Positions 8,279 to 18,327 of a stretch of 35,414 nucleotides of DNA are shown here, piece after piece. Within the stretch, counting starts at the first letter, position 1, and every line of letters begins with the position of its first letter. The notes beneath the pieces were generated by a model that was not told the DNA's origin, ran no database searches, and worked only from the letters and a program-made list of their open reading frames with translations. Source of the DNA: a virus; IMG/VR virus record IMGVR_UViG_3300046167_000343, positions 1 to 35,414 of that record. One strand, 5' to 3'. The position numbers and the translations under genes are program-made.

Positions 8279-9231
8279 TGGGTGGTTCAGTAGGTGGTTC
8301 TTTATTCGGAAGCGAAGGTGGGTTCGAGACAAATCAAGCAGGAACTTTCCAACCGTTTTCTTATAAAAGTTTAATAGGTACAGCTAAAGGTGATGTAACT
8401 GATGATGGCTACCAGTTCTCTCAGGAGTTATCTCCAGAGTTACAGGCATTGTATGGCTACGGTCAAGCTCAAGCACAACCATTCTTGTCGCAATACTTAC
8501 AACAAGCACAAGCTCCAGTAGAAGGTTTTGACTTTACTGCTGACCCTAGAGCAAGAGAGGCTGAGATATTCCAACAGCAATCTGACTTGTTAAGACCTGA
8601 GCTAGCTAGGCAACAAATACAAGCACAAGAACGTATGTTTGGAACTGGTCGTCTAGGCTTAAAATTATCTGGCGAATCAGTAGGGGCAGGTGCAGGGACT
8701 GGTATGGTAAACCCTGACGCTTATCAACTAGGCTTGTCACAATCAAGAGCTATTGCTGAACTAGCACCACAAGCTAGACAGATGGCACAAGCTGAACAGC
8801 AACAAGCCTTCCAACAAGCTGCTACGCAATACGGTCTAAACCAAGCTGCTCAACAACAACAACTACAAAACTTGTTGGGTGGATATGGTACAGCTTTTGA
8901 TACTGTCAAAGGTGTATACGGATTAGAGTCTGGTCTTATCGGGCAAGCTGCTGGTCTTGAGGAAGCAAGAGCCGCTGCTAATAGAGCAGCTACTACCTAT
9001 CAAGAAGGCTCTGGTGGTTTACTAGGGGCTGCTGCTGGTGCAGGTCTAAACTACGCTATGGGTGGCATGGGTGGAGGAGCAGGTGGTGGTATGTTCTCTA
9101 CAGGCTTAAGTAATTTATTTAGAGGTGGTGCACCATTATCTCCAATAAACATGGCACAAAGTGTAACCCCTAACTTTACTAACACTTATGCTGGCGGTAC
9201 AACAGTTGGCAATAACTTCTTTAGAAGGTAA
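8278..9231 (+). CDS. Internal virion / DNA ejection protein (gp14-like position)
   Basis: A 317-residue protein rich in Gln, Ala and Gly. Long Gln/Ala helices (GYGQAQAQPFLSQYLQQAQA, AQEQQQAFQQAATQYG-type stretches) are followed by a Gly-rich hydrophobic stretch (LLGAAAGAGLNYAMGGMGGG) at about 245-275 that could insert in a membrane. In T7-like phages the first of three consecutive internal core proteins has this composition and forms the outer-membrane part of the ejection channel. Its neighbours 9237 and 9830 match the second and third. Homology is too low to state from sequence alone; position and composition carry the call. Confidence 0.7.
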   Translation: MGGSVGGSLFGSEGGFETNQAGTFQPFSYKSLIGTAKGDVTDDGYQFSQELSPELQALYGYGQAQAQPFLSQYLQQAQAPVEGFDFTADPRAREAEIFQQQSDLLRPELARQQIQAQERMFGTGRLGLKLSGESVGAGAGTGMVNPDAYQLGLSQSRAIAELAPQARQMAQAEQQQAFQQAATQYGLNQAAQQQQLQNLLGGYGTAFDTVKGVYGLESGLIGQAAGLEEARAAANRAATTYQEGSGGLLGAAAGAGLNYAMGGMGGGAGGGMFSTGLSNLFRGGAPLSPINMAQSVTPNFTNTYAGGTTVGNNFFRR

Positions 9232-9236
9232 ATAAT

Positions 9237-9830
9237 ATGGCTGGCATGATTAAAAGCATCTTCGGCTTAACAACAGAAGACGTAAGAAAACAACAGTTTG
9301 AGCAACAACAAGACTTTGCTAAACAACTGCAACAAGGTGGTTACAAGCCTTTGGAAGCACAGCTTGGCACAGCTTTAGGGACAGGCTTAGCGAGAGCATT
9401 GGGGTTCGAAGGAGCAGGTATGGCTGAAGCTAGACAAGTTGAGGAGTCTCAAGCAGCTTTAAATGAGCAACTTGCTGGTCTAGAACAAGATGACCCAAGA
9501 CGTTTGTACTTAGTAGGTCAAGCATTAATTGAAGCTGGTAAGCCAGAGGAAGCTACTCGCTACTTCGCATTAGCTAGACAGTTTGAGACTGGCGAAGAAG
9601 AACTTGCATTAAGACGAGAGCAGATGGAAGACACTGAAATAGGTCGTGCTGCTAACTTATTTGGTAGGTTAGTTGATAATCCTATTTATACACCAGAGCA
9701 AGTTGACAAAATTATGAGGGCTTACTTCCCAGATGTTAAGTTACCTGAGATGGAAGATAATATTAATAATATACCTACTACTACTAATCCTGAAGCTGAT
9801 CGTATAGTAGAAGAAACTTTTGGTGGATAA
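9237..9830 (+). CDS. Internal virion protein (gp15-like position)
   Basis: A 197-residue helical protein: MIKSIFGLTTEDVRKQQFEQ, a Gly-rich TALGTGLARALGFEG segment, then tandem helices with Asp-Asp-Pro-Arg-Arg and tetratricopeptide-like spacing (LVGQALIEAGKPEEATRYF). The C-terminus is acidic. Short for a T7 gp15, but it lies between the gp14-like and the giant gp16-like genes, and its stop overlaps the next start (TAATG). Probably a component of the ejected internal core. No enzyme motif is visible. Confidence 0.7.
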   Translation: MAGMIKSIFGLTTEDVRKQQFEQQQDFAKQLQQGGYKPLEAQLGTALGTGLARALGFEGAGMAEARQVEESQAALNEQLAGLEQDDPRRLYLVGQALIEAGKPEEATRYFALARQFETGEEELALRREQMEDTEIGRAANLFGRLVDNPIYTPEQVDKIMRAYFPDVKLPEMEDNINNIPTTTNPEADRIVEETFGG

Positions 9831-12800
9831 TGGCAACTTTAGAACAGTTAAAAGAAGCTGTAGTAATACAGCATAAAGCAGGTAATACTGACAATGTTAA
9901 AGTGCTTGCTGAAGCAATAAGAGAGTTAGAAGCAAGCTCTGATATACAAAGCACAGCACAGCAAGAAGAAGAAAGCATAGCAGGTAGCAAAGCTAAAGAG
10001 CTAGCTGGTGAGTTAGGTGTTGAGATTGCTTTGTCTACTGCTGGTCAGGTAGCTGCTGCTGCAAGTGGTATTGGTTATATACCTGTAGCATTTGGTACTG
10101 GATTTGGTGCGAGTGTAGCTGCACAAAAGACTATAGGCGACCCAGACGTATCGTATGGTCGTGCCTTAGTTAATGGTGTAGTCAACTTAATACCAATGAG
10201 CCAGCAGATAAAAGGTGTTCTCGCTGGTGGTAAGATAACTAAAGAAGTAGTTAAGGAAGTAGCCAAGACTGAAGCGAAGCGTGGTGCTGCTATTGGTGTT
10301 GGTGAGGCTACTGCTGTTGCTGTTATTGATAATGGTAGGCTACCTACTGTAGAAGAATTGGCTATCTATGGCATAGGTGGTGCAGGTTTTGGGGGAGCGT
10401 TAGGGGCAGCTACTCCTAAAATAGCCCAATCTTTTAATAAGTTTTTAGGTAAGACTCCGCAACAGATTGATGAAGATATAGCTGCTGGTAAGATTTCTAA
10501 GGAAGACGCTGTAAATGCTGCTAGTCCAGCTATGAGTAAAGAGGAAGCAGAGAAGTTTATTGATGACACTATATCCACTATGGATAGAAAGTCTGCTGCT
10601 AAGACTATAATGCAAGCTATGGACTTAGAAGAGCCTAGCACTTGGCAAAGAGCTAAGGCTTGGGCTATGCCTTCTAAGATTATAGGCGGTGACGCTACAG
10701 ACGCTGCATTTAGTTTAAGAAATAAAATCAACTCTGAGGTAGATGTTGCTGCTAAAATAGGTAGAAGCGTAGATGATGCTATCGCTAAGACTCCTAGTAT
10801 AGAGCCGTCTGTAAATAAGTTCCTAGAAACTGGTGTTATTGATAAGAAGCTTATAGGGACTAAGATAGCAGGAGACTTAGAGCGTTATGCTGAAACTAGA
10901 GAAACACTACAAAGACAGTTAATCAAACAGTTAGATGATTATGACTTTGATGGAGTGCCTTTGAAACAGCAACGAGCACTTCGTAATACCTTACAAGAAA
11001 GCGTTAGAGATAAAAACTACAACACACGAGAATACAGATTATTTACTGACTCTAAGTTTAAGGTAGACAAGAGACTACAGAAAGAAGCTACTGAAGAAGT
11101 GGCTCAAAAAATACAGGCAGAGAGTAAGACTAAGCTAACTGACGCTGAAGCTGCGCAGAAAGCTGAGGAGCATATACAGAAACTTATTAGCCATAGTGCA
11201 TCAGCTAAGTCTAAAAACTCTAATGTGCATATACCAACAGCAACGGATGGTGTCTTAAAGTTTAGACATGATGTTGGTGAAGCAGAGCGTAAGTTTTTAG
11301 GTGAGATTACTGACGCTGGAGAGCGTATGCGTGGTACATTGACAGGTTTATCTCGCATTGTATATAAAAACGAAGCTGATATACAGATAGCTAAATCTCT
11401 AACTAAGATGGGTTTAGCTAGAGATGCTAGTACAGTAGACCCAAACAAGTTTACTAAACTTACTTTGAAAGGCGGTGTCAAGACTGATCTAGCTGTGCCT
11501 AATATAGTACAAGACGCACTAAACAGAGCATACCTAAAGAACTATAACCAAGAGTTTAATGATGACTTTGCTGGAGTATTAAACTCTACTTATCAACAAG
11601 CTATATCAACTTCTAAAGCTGCTAAGGTTCTATTTAATCCACCATCATACATGGTTAATGCTATGGGTGGTTGGTTTACTATGGTTGCTATGGGTATGAA
11701 CCCTGTTCATAGAAGTTATGGTCAAGGGTTAAAGTTAGCAACAGCAGAGTATAAGATATGGGAGAACGTCTTTAGTAAAGGCTCACAAAAAGCTAGGAAA
11801 GAATTGTTAGATGAGATGCGAGACATGAAAAGATATGGCTTATCTGCTGCTAACATTATTGAGTCTGATATTCGTGATGCGTTTACCAGAGGTGGCGTGT
11901 TTGACGCTAGCTTAGGTAAAGTAATACAACAAGTTGGTAAAGCATATTCAGCTACTGATACTGCTGCACGCTTTAGTGTATGGAAGCATAACCAAAAGCG
12001 TCTAAGTAAACTATACCCTGACTTAGAAGGTGAAGATTTAAAGATGGCGGCTGCTAGGCTTACTAACGATACCTTCCAGAACTACGATAAACTAAGCCCA
12101 CAACTACGACAAGCCTCTCGTGCAGGTGCAATGCCTCAATTCGTATCGTTTACTGCTGAGTTTGCTCGCAACATTACAAACCAAGTTAGATACGCTAAAC
12201 AAATGATAGCTGGTAACTTTGGTAGAGAGTTTGGTTTAGACCCATCAAAGGCTGACTTAGGAGCTATGCGTAGAGAAGGAGCACTTAGGCTAGCCTCTTT
12301 AACAACAGTAGTAGCTGGTGGTGAGGCTCTTAGACGCACTATGAATAGTAACGAGGGTGTTACTCCAGAGAAAGAAGAAGCACTAAGAAATAGTATTGTA
12401 CCTGATTGGGATAAAAACAAGTCATTATTATTTACAGAGATGTCTGAAGATGGCAAGACTGGTAAGTATCTTAACATGGCTTACTTAGTCCCACATAGTA
12501 TGATGATGGATGTAGTTAATGCAGCAATCAGTGGAGAGCCTGTTGAGAATATAAGTGCATTACTTGCTGAACACTATGTAGGTGATGGTACATTTGTTAT
12601 GACATCAGGTGTTAATGCTCTACAGAATAGAGATGAAGACGGTAAAGTGATTAGCTCAAATGCTAATCCTAATATTGCTGCCTTTGAAAGACTTAAGTAT
12701 TTCTTTAATGAAGCATTTAGCTTAGGCGCACAAAGAGAGTACGGTAAGTTAATACAAGCTATGCAAGACGAAAAGGTCGGTGAAGAAGGTAAACTTACAG

Positions 12801-13468
12801 TAGGTGATGTACTCCGAAGACAAGCAGGTCTGCGTGTAAACAACTTTGATATAGGAAGGAGTGCTACATTTAAGGCAAAAGGTTTTAGGCAAGCAGCTAT
12901 AGACTCTGGTAGCGAGTACAATATTGCAAGAGACTATAAGAACTTGCCACCAGATGAGCTTGAGGCTTTATATATAAAAGGTAACAATGCTCGTAAGGGA
13001 AACATGCAGAAGATTGCGGAGATAAACAGAGACTTACAGAAGTTAGGGTACTCTGAATCAGAGAGAATAAAATCCTTCAAAGACGCTAAAATATCATCAA
13101 AGGATATAGTCGCTACACTAGAAGGTACATACAACCCACTACCTAGAGACAAGACCTTATCAACTTCCGACATACTAAACGATGAGAAGTTCGAAGGACT
13201 ATCAACAAGAGATACAATTAAAATGATTGTAGAGGAAGCTGGTGATGATATAATGCTAAGAAAGCGTTTATTAAATCAGTTTAAATCTAACCTCAAGGCA
13301 GAGCGTAGCGGGCTATCAGATAAAGATTCTTTGATTAAGAATATGTCTACATCCGAGAGAGTTGACTACATCATAGCCAACCCCCAAAGATTTCAAGAGT
13401 TTAGAAGGAAAGGTATTGTTAATCGTGCTGTGTTGATAGAGCTAAGACGCAGAGGCGTTCAGTTCTAA
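9830..13468 (+). CDS. Large internal virion / DNA ejection protein (gp16-like position)
   Basis: A 1212-residue protein, the largest in the genome, starting at a TAATG overlap. The N-terminus MATLEQLKEAVVIQHKAGN is a small helical motif seen in large phage ejection proteins. Next come Ala/Gly-rich hydrophobic segments (residues about 60-90 and 105-180) that could cross membranes. The rest is long charged helices (residues 200-500) and a helical C-terminal half with many Lys and Glu. I see no lytic transglycosylase motif near the N-terminus, unlike T7 gp16. It should form the periplasm/inner-membrane part of the DNA ejection tube. Its stop overlaps by 4 bases the stop of the convergent nrdA gene. 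Confidence 0.8.
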   Translation: MATLEQLKEAVVIQHKAGNTDNVKVLAEAIRELEASSDIQSTAQQEEESIAGSKAKELAGELGVEIALSTAGQVAAAASGIGYIPVAFGTGFGASVAAQKTIGDPDVSYGRALVNGVVNLIPMSQQIKGVLAGGKITKEVVKEVAKTEAKRGAAIGVGEATAVAVIDNGRLPTVEELAIYGIGGAGFGGALGAATPKIAQSFNKFLGKTPQQIDEDIAAGKISKEDAVNAASPAMSKEEAEKFIDDTISTMDRKSAAKTIMQAMDLEEPSTWQRAKAWAMPSKIIGGDATDAAFSLRNKINSEVDVAAKIGRSVDDAIAKTPSIEPSVNKFLETGVIDKKLIGTKIAGDLERYAETRETLQRQLIKQLDDYDFDGVPLKQQRALRNTLQESVRDKNYNTREYRLFTDSKFKVDKRLQKEATEEVAQKIQAESKTKLTDAEAAQKAEEHIQKLISHSASAKSKNSNVHIPTATDGVLKFRHDVGEAERKFLGEITDAGERMRGTLTGLSRIVYKNEADIQIAKSLTKMGLARDASTVDPNKFTKLTLKGGVKTDLAVPNIVQDALNRAYLKNYNQEFNDDFAGVLNSTYQQAISTSKAAKVLFNPPSYMVNAMGGWFTMVAMGMNPVHRSYGQGLKLATAEYKIWENVFSKGSQKARKELLDEMRDMKRYGLSAANIIESDIRDAFTRGGVFDASLGKVIQQVGKAYSATDTAARFSVWKHNQKRLSKLYPDLEGEDLKMAAARLTNDTFQNYDKLSPQLRQASRAGAMPQFVSFTAEFARNITNQVRYAKQMIAGNFGREFGLDPSKADLGAMRREGALRLASLTTVVAGGEALRRTMNSNEGVTPEKEEALRNSIVPDWDKNKSLLFTEMSEDGKTGKYLNMAYLVPHSMMMDVVNAAISGEPVENISALLAEHYVGDGTFVMTSGVNALQNRDEDGKVISSNANPNIAAFERLKYFFNEAFSLGAQREYGKLIQAMQDEKVGEEGKLTVGDVLRRQAGLRVNNFDIGRSATFKAKGFRQAAIDSGSEYNIARDYKNLPPDELEALYIKGNNARKGNMQKIAEINRDLQKLGYSESERIKSFKDAKISSKDIVATLEGTYNPLPRDKTLSTSDILNDEKFEGLSTRDTIKMIVEEAGDDIMLRKRLLNQFKSNLKAERSGLSDKDSLIKNMSTSERVDYIIANPQRFQEFRRKGIVNRAVLIELRRRGVQF

Positions 13469-15172
13469 CCTTCACATGCAATACATTCGCCACTGCTGCC
13501 TCGTACACCTGCCTCGCTTCGCAGATAGTACAATGATTTTATGTATTTATCTTTGAAGGCTAGCTTGTGTACTCGACTGATCTCCTCCTCTGGTGCATCA
13601 CTAGGGAAGAACAAGTTTAGTGATTGTGCTTGACAGATGTACTTCTGTCTTGCACTAGCTAGACGTACCAATACTTCCTGATTTATCTCAAAGCTAGTCT
13701 TAAATACAGCCTTCTGCTCATCAGTCAACCAGTCTACTAATTGTACAGAACCATTGTCCTTGATGATACTGTTTATAGTGTCCTTGCTATACACCCCCTG
13801 AGACCTCATCAGATCGACTAGGACAGGGTTTATTCTATTAATCTCACCCGCAGGACTCCCTTGAACAAATACGTTCTTATACACAGGCTCAATGCCTTGT
13901 GAGACACTCCCACATATCAACGCGCTTGAGCTATTTGGTGCTACTGCTAACAGGTGTGTATTGCGTACACCATGTCCTTTGCACCATTTAGGCTCGCCCT
14001 TCTCCTTAGCTAGCCACTTACTAGCTTTAGTAGCTTCCTGCTTGATGCCCTTGAAGATAAGCTGGTTAAGGTTATGTGCCTCGAATGACTCAATGTCAAT
14101 CATGTTCTGCTGTAGGTAGGTATGGAAACCTAGCGTACCTAAACCTAACGCACGACCAGACTCAGTAATCTTACTGCTCGTTCAATGCCTTTGATACCCC
14201 TACCTTGCTCGATAAACTCCTGAGCTACACAATCTAAGAATACAATAGCTGTCTGCACTGCGTCAGTGTCCTTCCACTCATCGTACTTAGACAGGTTCAT
14301 AGACTGACAGCACACAAGTAAACGTGTGGAACTCATCACTGTGTAATGTAATCTCAGTACATAAGTTACTAGCCTTAACAGACAAGCCATGCTCTTTGTA
14401 CATAGGTGGGTTAGCAGCATTAACTTTGTCTACGAAAGAAGAAGTAGCCCTTGCCTGTAACCATCTTAACCTTCATGGCACGCTGATAGCGATTGACTGC
14501 ATCTTCTTCGCCCTTGTCCAATCTGTCCATAAAGTTATTGCTTACAATCCATCCTAAGTTACAATCATCAGGGTGGTTGACTAAGTGGTCAGCTATCTCC
14601 CAGAAGTCACCATGCTCTAGTTCGACATATCCTGCCCATGCACCTCGTCTAGTGTTTCCTTGTGATACATCGCGACTAAGCTGGACAAAGTCTCTAAGGA
14701 CTGGCAGTATTCCGCTTGCCAACCCTCCGCTTGCGATAACACTACCTCGCTCTCTAATACCTCCAATGTAACTTGAAGTTCCAAAACCATTCTTACTAAG
14801 GACTGCAACCTCTCGCTGTGCATCGTAAAAGTCATAGACACTATCTCCTACATAGCCACCACTGCATGACACAGAGCAACCACGTTTAGTTCCCATGTTA
14901 GCTAACACAGGTGTTGAGCATGCCAACCAGCCATTCCACATTAGGTTGAAGAACATCTTTTGCCAATGCTCTGAATCATCCATGTGCTTTGAGGCAGTAA
15001 TTGATATGCGTTTATAAATTGAATACAAATCAGGACACTCATCAGTAGTGTACTTATCCTTGAGTATCTGCCAAGCAGGAGTAGTTACCCACATAGGTAA
15101 CTTACCCTCCGCCTGTAGGCGTTTACGTTCCTCGCCCAGTTCTTGATATATTGATTTATCTGTTTTTACCAT
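13465..15172 (-). CDS. nrdA: Ribonucleotide reductase class I large subunit (three frameshifts)
   Basis: About 569 residues when frames are joined. It reduces ribonucleotides to dNTPs together with the adjacent nrdB. Signatures in order: STPVLANMG and GCSVSCSGGY (substrate and active-site Cys region), KNGFGTSSYIGGIRERGS, NLCTEI, CVLS, KYDEWKD, then GRALGLGTLGFHTYLQ and the C-terminal redox pair ECIACEG. The frame shifts near 14433-14440 (before VDKVNAANPP), near 14300-14308 (between CVLS and NLSKYDEW) and near 14165-14172 (before TESGRALG). All conserved motifs survive across the shifts, so sequencing indels are likelier than decay. The start at 15172 overlaps the nrdB stop by 7 bases. It is the last gene of the minus arm. 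Confidence 0.92.
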
Positions 15173-16138
15173 GCGAACTTACCCTCTGTCCAATCCCTAC
15201 TGTAGTTGTTACCTTGTTTAGTAAAGAAGTCATGTAGACTTCCTGAGTTAATGTTCTTATAAAACCACTGACTAATAGGGTCATATTCTACTTCAAACAT
15301 TGGGTGAATGTCTAGCTGTTCTAAGCATAAATTTAAACGTGATTTGATAAAGTTCTTCATCTGTACGTCAGTGATACCTTTGATAGTACCCTTCTCAAAT
15401 ATCATATCAATGATGCGTGACTCATGCTCTAGTATCTGGCGACAAGTACGTTTAATCTTAGACACTACTTTAATCATGCGGTCATTGTCTGGCTGTTCTT
15501 CCTTTAACAACTGCTTGTATAACCATGCCCCTGCCTCAGAGTGTAGGTTCTCATCTCGTACAGAGAAGTTGATACCAGCAGTCATGTTCATTAACTTGTT
15601 CTTACCTTCTGCTTGGAAGTGTTTTAGGAAAGCAAAGTTAGAGTACAGGATAGCACCTTCCGTAATACTACCCATAGCAGTAATCAGTAGTGGGTCATCT
15701 ACTTTAAACTGTCTATCAACCCATGCCATTCGGTCAGCAAGTACTTTATCCTTAGTGTATGACTCATAGAACTCGTCTGTCTTCAAACCCATAACATCAT
15801 TCAGTTTGTCATAGAATGGTGCGTGTACGTTGAGTTCAAACATACCAAACAAACTAGCCATACGCTGTATCTCAGGGCGAGGGAAAGTCTTACGCACATA
15901 GTCTAACCAATACTCATTACCCACATGCAACTCATACAGCGTGAACAGCTTGAGCACAGTAGTCACACCATGTAACTCTGCCTCAGTGAGATTAGTCTTT
16001 AGGTCGTGGATATCCTTATCCATCTCTATCTCATCTGCTGTCCAGAATATAGACTGCTGTCTTTCTGTATAGCTCAGTGCTTGTGGGTAGTCATAAGTGT
16101 AGGTAGACTTAGGGTGTTAGTATTTGTACGTTACTCAT
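15166..16138 (-). CDS. nrdB: Ribonucleotide reductase class I small subunit (one frameshift)
   Basis: About 323 residues. It houses the metal/radical cofactor that activates NrdA. The intact open frame starts at 16023, but the family N-terminus YPQALSYTERQQSIFW lies upstream in the same frame, and the ATG at 16138 (with a GAGGAA ribosome-binding site, overlapping the preceding stop) joins it after one extra base near 16112. Metal-site segments seen: FGMFELNVHAPFY, SITEGAILYSNFAFLKHF and RDENLHSEAG; the C-terminal tail is WTEGKFAW. The sequence from 16112 on is clean. Typical viral class I partner; cofactor type (Fe, Mn) not decided here. Confidence 0.92.
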
Positions 16139-16355
16139 CATCTAGTTCCTCTAGCTCTGCCTTTGAGTTAGTAATCACAACACCGCGTAAAAACCACTCA
16201 ACCATGAATGACTTAAACTCTCTGTCCTCATGTTCAAAAGTTACAAAGCCAGCGAAGGGTAGCCAACCACCAAAGAGTGGGTAGCCAAACATAAGTATAC
16301 ATCCATCACCTTCGTTAATACGGAAGGGTATTAATTCAAATTCAAATTTCATCAT
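16131..16355 (-). CDS. Hypothetical small protein upstream of nrdB
   Basis: A 74-residue acidic protein, MMKFEFELIPFRINEG then a hydrophobic stretch (ILMFGYPLFGGWLPFAGFVTF), ending in a Glu/Leu/Asp-rich tail. The middle is hydrophobic enough to be buried or loosely membrane-associated, but interrupted by Gly and Pro, so a full membrane helix is doubtful. The ribosome-binding site GAGGAATTAA precedes the ATG. It overlaps the preceding gene by 14 bases and the nrdB start by 8, so it is part of the same operon. I do not recognise a family. Confidence 0.7.
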   Translation of the reverse strand: MMKFEFELIPFRINEGDGCILMFGYPLFGGWLPFAGFVTFEHEDREFKSFMVEWFLRGVVITNSKAELEELDDE

Positions 16356-16524
16356 TTAATTCCTCTAGTTCATCTTCAAAGTCTCTTTGCAAATCGTCTA
16401 CTCTAAACTCTATCTTGTCCATAAATCTATCAACAAGCTCATCAGATGTTATCTCCAAGACTTCCATCAAGGAGATTTCATCAATGTGTTTTAGACGATC
16501 AGCTAGCTCGTTTAGCGTTAGCAT
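16342..16524 (-). CDS. Hypothetical acidic helical protein
   Basis: A 60-residue protein, MLTLNELADRLKHIDEISLMEVLEITSDELVDRF, with a Glu/Asp-rich C-terminal helix. The first 35 residues look like a small helix-turn-helix-like bundle that recurs in marine phage genomes as an uncharacterised product of this length. It overlaps the end of the phosphoesterase gene by 26 bases and the next gene by 14, consistent with a compact operon. No function can be assigned. Confidence 0.7.
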   Translation of the reverse strand: MLTLNELADRLKHIDEISLMEVLEITSDELVDRFMDKIEFRVDDLQRDFEDELEELNDEI

Positions 16525-17272
16525 ATCGCTCCCTCAAGTAGTTGATTGAGATAGGTAGTTCATCAAACTGCCCATCACTAACCTCATTTAACATCCATAT
16601 ACCTGACCAGCTACCATTGTTCTGTGCACCTAGATACTTCTCATCATGGTCATAGAAGATACCAGCGAACAAACCTGTCAGGTGTTTGCCGTCAGCCCTA
16701 CGACCAAATGCTATGTCTCTATCCTGCACATGTCCCATAACACAGGACATCATTCTCTTGGAGAGTAATGCCCTAGCACTTGATACTGCCCTACCCATAA
16801 CCCCAGATGTAAAGTAGTGTGAGAAGCACACGCCCTCTATTACCACTGGTTCTAAAAAGTCATGGACTTCCCATCCATCTAAGTCCAAGTCATTATAGCT
16901 AATCACATCCTCAAGTATTGCATCAGCCTCAACAGCCCTAGCTATACGTTCCTCATGATTACCCATAGTGTACACCATCTTAGGCTTCCATGCTTTCTTC
17001 TTGTTTCTCTTAAGTCTAGCCATCTCTTTCTTGATTGGAGTCATCAGCAAGCGCATGGCTTCGTTACCTGCATCTACATCTGCTTTGTAACGTCTACCCT
17101 CAAAGTCCTTCTTGCCCTTGTCGTACACTGACAAGCTAGGCATATCCCAGAAGTCCCCTAAGTTTACAATCACATCAGGCTTCTTCTCAATGATGTACTT
17201 AGCCGCCCACTTAATATGTTCTACTGACACGTTAGGTTTGACTTGACAGTCAGGTATTACACATATCTTCAT
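16499..17272 (-). CDS. Calcineurin-like metallophosphoesterase
   Basis: A 257-residue protein with the metal-binding motif set of calcineurin-like phosphoesterases: IPDCQV (D-x-Q/H position), NLGDFWD (GD), MGNHEER (GNHE), FSHYFTSG (H) and VMGHVQDRD (GH). The motif order and spacing fit the superfamily, and all likely Mn/Fe ligands except the first (DCQ where D-x-H is usual) are present. Substrate unknown; such enzymes in phages may act on DNA ends, RNA or nucleotide signals. It sits two bases after the endonuclease gene in the DNA-metabolism block. Confidence 0.87.
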   Translation of the reverse strand: MKICVIPDCQVKPNVSVEHIKWAAKYIIEKKPDVIVNLGDFWDMPSLSVYDKGKKDFEGRRYKADVDAGNEAMRLLMTPIKKEMARLKRNKKKAWKPKMVYTMGNHEERIARAVEADAILEDVISYNDLDLDGWEVHDFLEPVVIEGVCFSHYFTSGVMGRAVSSARALLSKRMMSCVMGHVQDRDIAFGRRADGKHLTGLFAGIFYDHDEKYLGAQNNGSWSGIWMLNEVSDGQFDELPISINYLRERYANAKRAS

Positions 17273-17273
17273 A

Positions 17274-17636
17274 TCAACGCTCCTTCATGTATTTGTTTAG
17301 TTCAGAACTTTGGTCAACAGTAAAGTGTTTGATACCTTCTTTGTCGCACCATTGTCCCATGTTCATCTTACTGCCCTTGCGTACCTTCTTGTTTGGGTCA
17401 GACAATACAAACACTAACTCGTACTGCCCTTCCGTACATGCCTTGATAGCTTTGTACTTAGCTGTATCTCCTGCGCGAAAGAACCCTTTACACTCAATCA
17501 ATACATCATCTTTAACAAAGTCTGGCTTGTACTTACGCTTGATAATATACGGCACATCAAACGGCTCAAACTGAAAGTCCTTGTGCTTGACACCAAAGGC
17601 TTCCTCTAATCCACTTCTATACTTTGGCTTGCTCAT
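17274..17636 (-). CDS. Endonuclease I-like Holliday junction resolvase (T7 gp3 family)
   Basis: A 120-residue protein. The PD-(D/E)XK core is visible: SGLEEAF, then YKPDFVKDDVLIECKGF, the pattern of T7 endonuclease I (E...PDF...E-x-K). In T7 this enzyme resolves branched DNA and helps degrade host DNA before packaging. Length is slightly under the usual 149 residues. It overlaps the exonuclease gene's end by 20 bases and precedes the phosphoesterase. Context with exonuclease, SSB and polymerase supports the call. Confidence 0.85.
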   Translation of the reverse strand: MSKPKYRSGLEEAFGVKHKDFQFEPFDVPYIIKRKYKPDFVKDDVLIECKGFFRAGDTAKYKAIKACTEGQYELVFVLSDPNKKVRKGSKMNMGQWCDKEGIKHFTVDQSSELNKYMKER

Positions 17637-18327
17637 AAAAGTCTATGGGCATCTCCTTATCCCTTTGTAGCATCCATAGTAACTGTGAGTTTTCTACAGC
17701 ACGCTGGAATCCGTTATCAAATTCATCAAGGTACATATCAACAATCAGCTTGTCCCAGTCATTGTGTTCATCCAATAACTTGTCAGCCTTCTTGTCTCCA
17801 ATCCCCCTGATACCCGTTATATTATCAACCCTGTCACCTGTAAGCATCTGCTTGTAAAAGAATCGAGTCCCCTGTTTATCAGATACCTTCTTCCATTCCT
17901 TAGTATTATAGTTGTAGTGTAACCCCTCAACCATAAGTAAGTCTTTGTCTATAGTAGCGATAGCAGTAGAGTGGTCTGGCTTTTGCTGTAATGACAAAGC
18001 ATCATCAGCTTCCATACCATCTACAACTTGTGCTTGGAATTGGGATACAAGATAGTCTCGTACTGCTTGATAGTGCTTTGGCTTATCACGCTTCTTACGA
18101 GTACCTTTGTAGTCGTCTCTGATTTTCTTTCGGAAGTTGTCCTTGCCAGTGAGGAACATCTTATAGCTATCACACTTAGTATGTTCAAGTATCTCACTGA
18201 CGTAGACTTTACAGGAGTGTAGTGCATGAGACTCAGGGTCAGCTTTCACCGACCCGTCACTCTTTTTCTTTTGACTAGCAAACGCTATGCGATATACGAT
18301 AGGGTCGCCATCCATTAGTAGTTGCAT
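17617..18327 (-). CDS. 5'-3' exonuclease (T7 gp6 / FEN family)
   Basis: A 236-residue protein with FEN-family features: N-terminal LMDGDPIVYRIAF (metal-binding Asp), RDDYKGTRKKRDKP (arch/Arg-Lys loop), VVDGMEADDALS (E-A-D-D acidic cluster), IATIDKDLLMV (DKD) and a C-terminal helix-hairpin-helix GIRGIGDKKADKLL. In T7 the homologue degrades host DNA and removes RNA primers. Its ATG overlaps the SSB stop by one base (TAATG), so it is translationally coupled to SSB. Confidence 0.93.
   Translation of the reverse strand: MQLLMDGDPIVYRIAFASQKKKSDGSVKADPESHALHSCKVYVSEILEHTKCDSYKMFLTGKDNFRKKIRDDYKGTRKKRDKPKHYQAVRDYLVSQFQAQVVDGMEADDALSLQQKPDHSTAIATIDKDLLMVEGLHYNYNTKEWKKVSDKQGTRFFYKQMLTGDRVDNITGIRGIGDKKADKLLDEHNDWDKLIVDMYLDEFDNGFQRAVENSQLLWMLQRDKEMPIDFYEQAKV

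Noticed and set aside
8310-8345. tRNA T-arm-like GGTTCGAGAC
   Set aside because: It is inside an ejection protein gene with no surrounding cloverleaf; no tRNA gene was found anywhere in the window.
14140-14440. Intron or intein splitting nrdA
   Set aside because: The pieces abut in different frames with no inserted sequence; single-base shifts explain it.
15308-15769. 153-residue plus-strand open frame opposite nrdB
   Set aside because: Antisense of a clear ribonucleotide reductase gene; no homology pattern or start signal.
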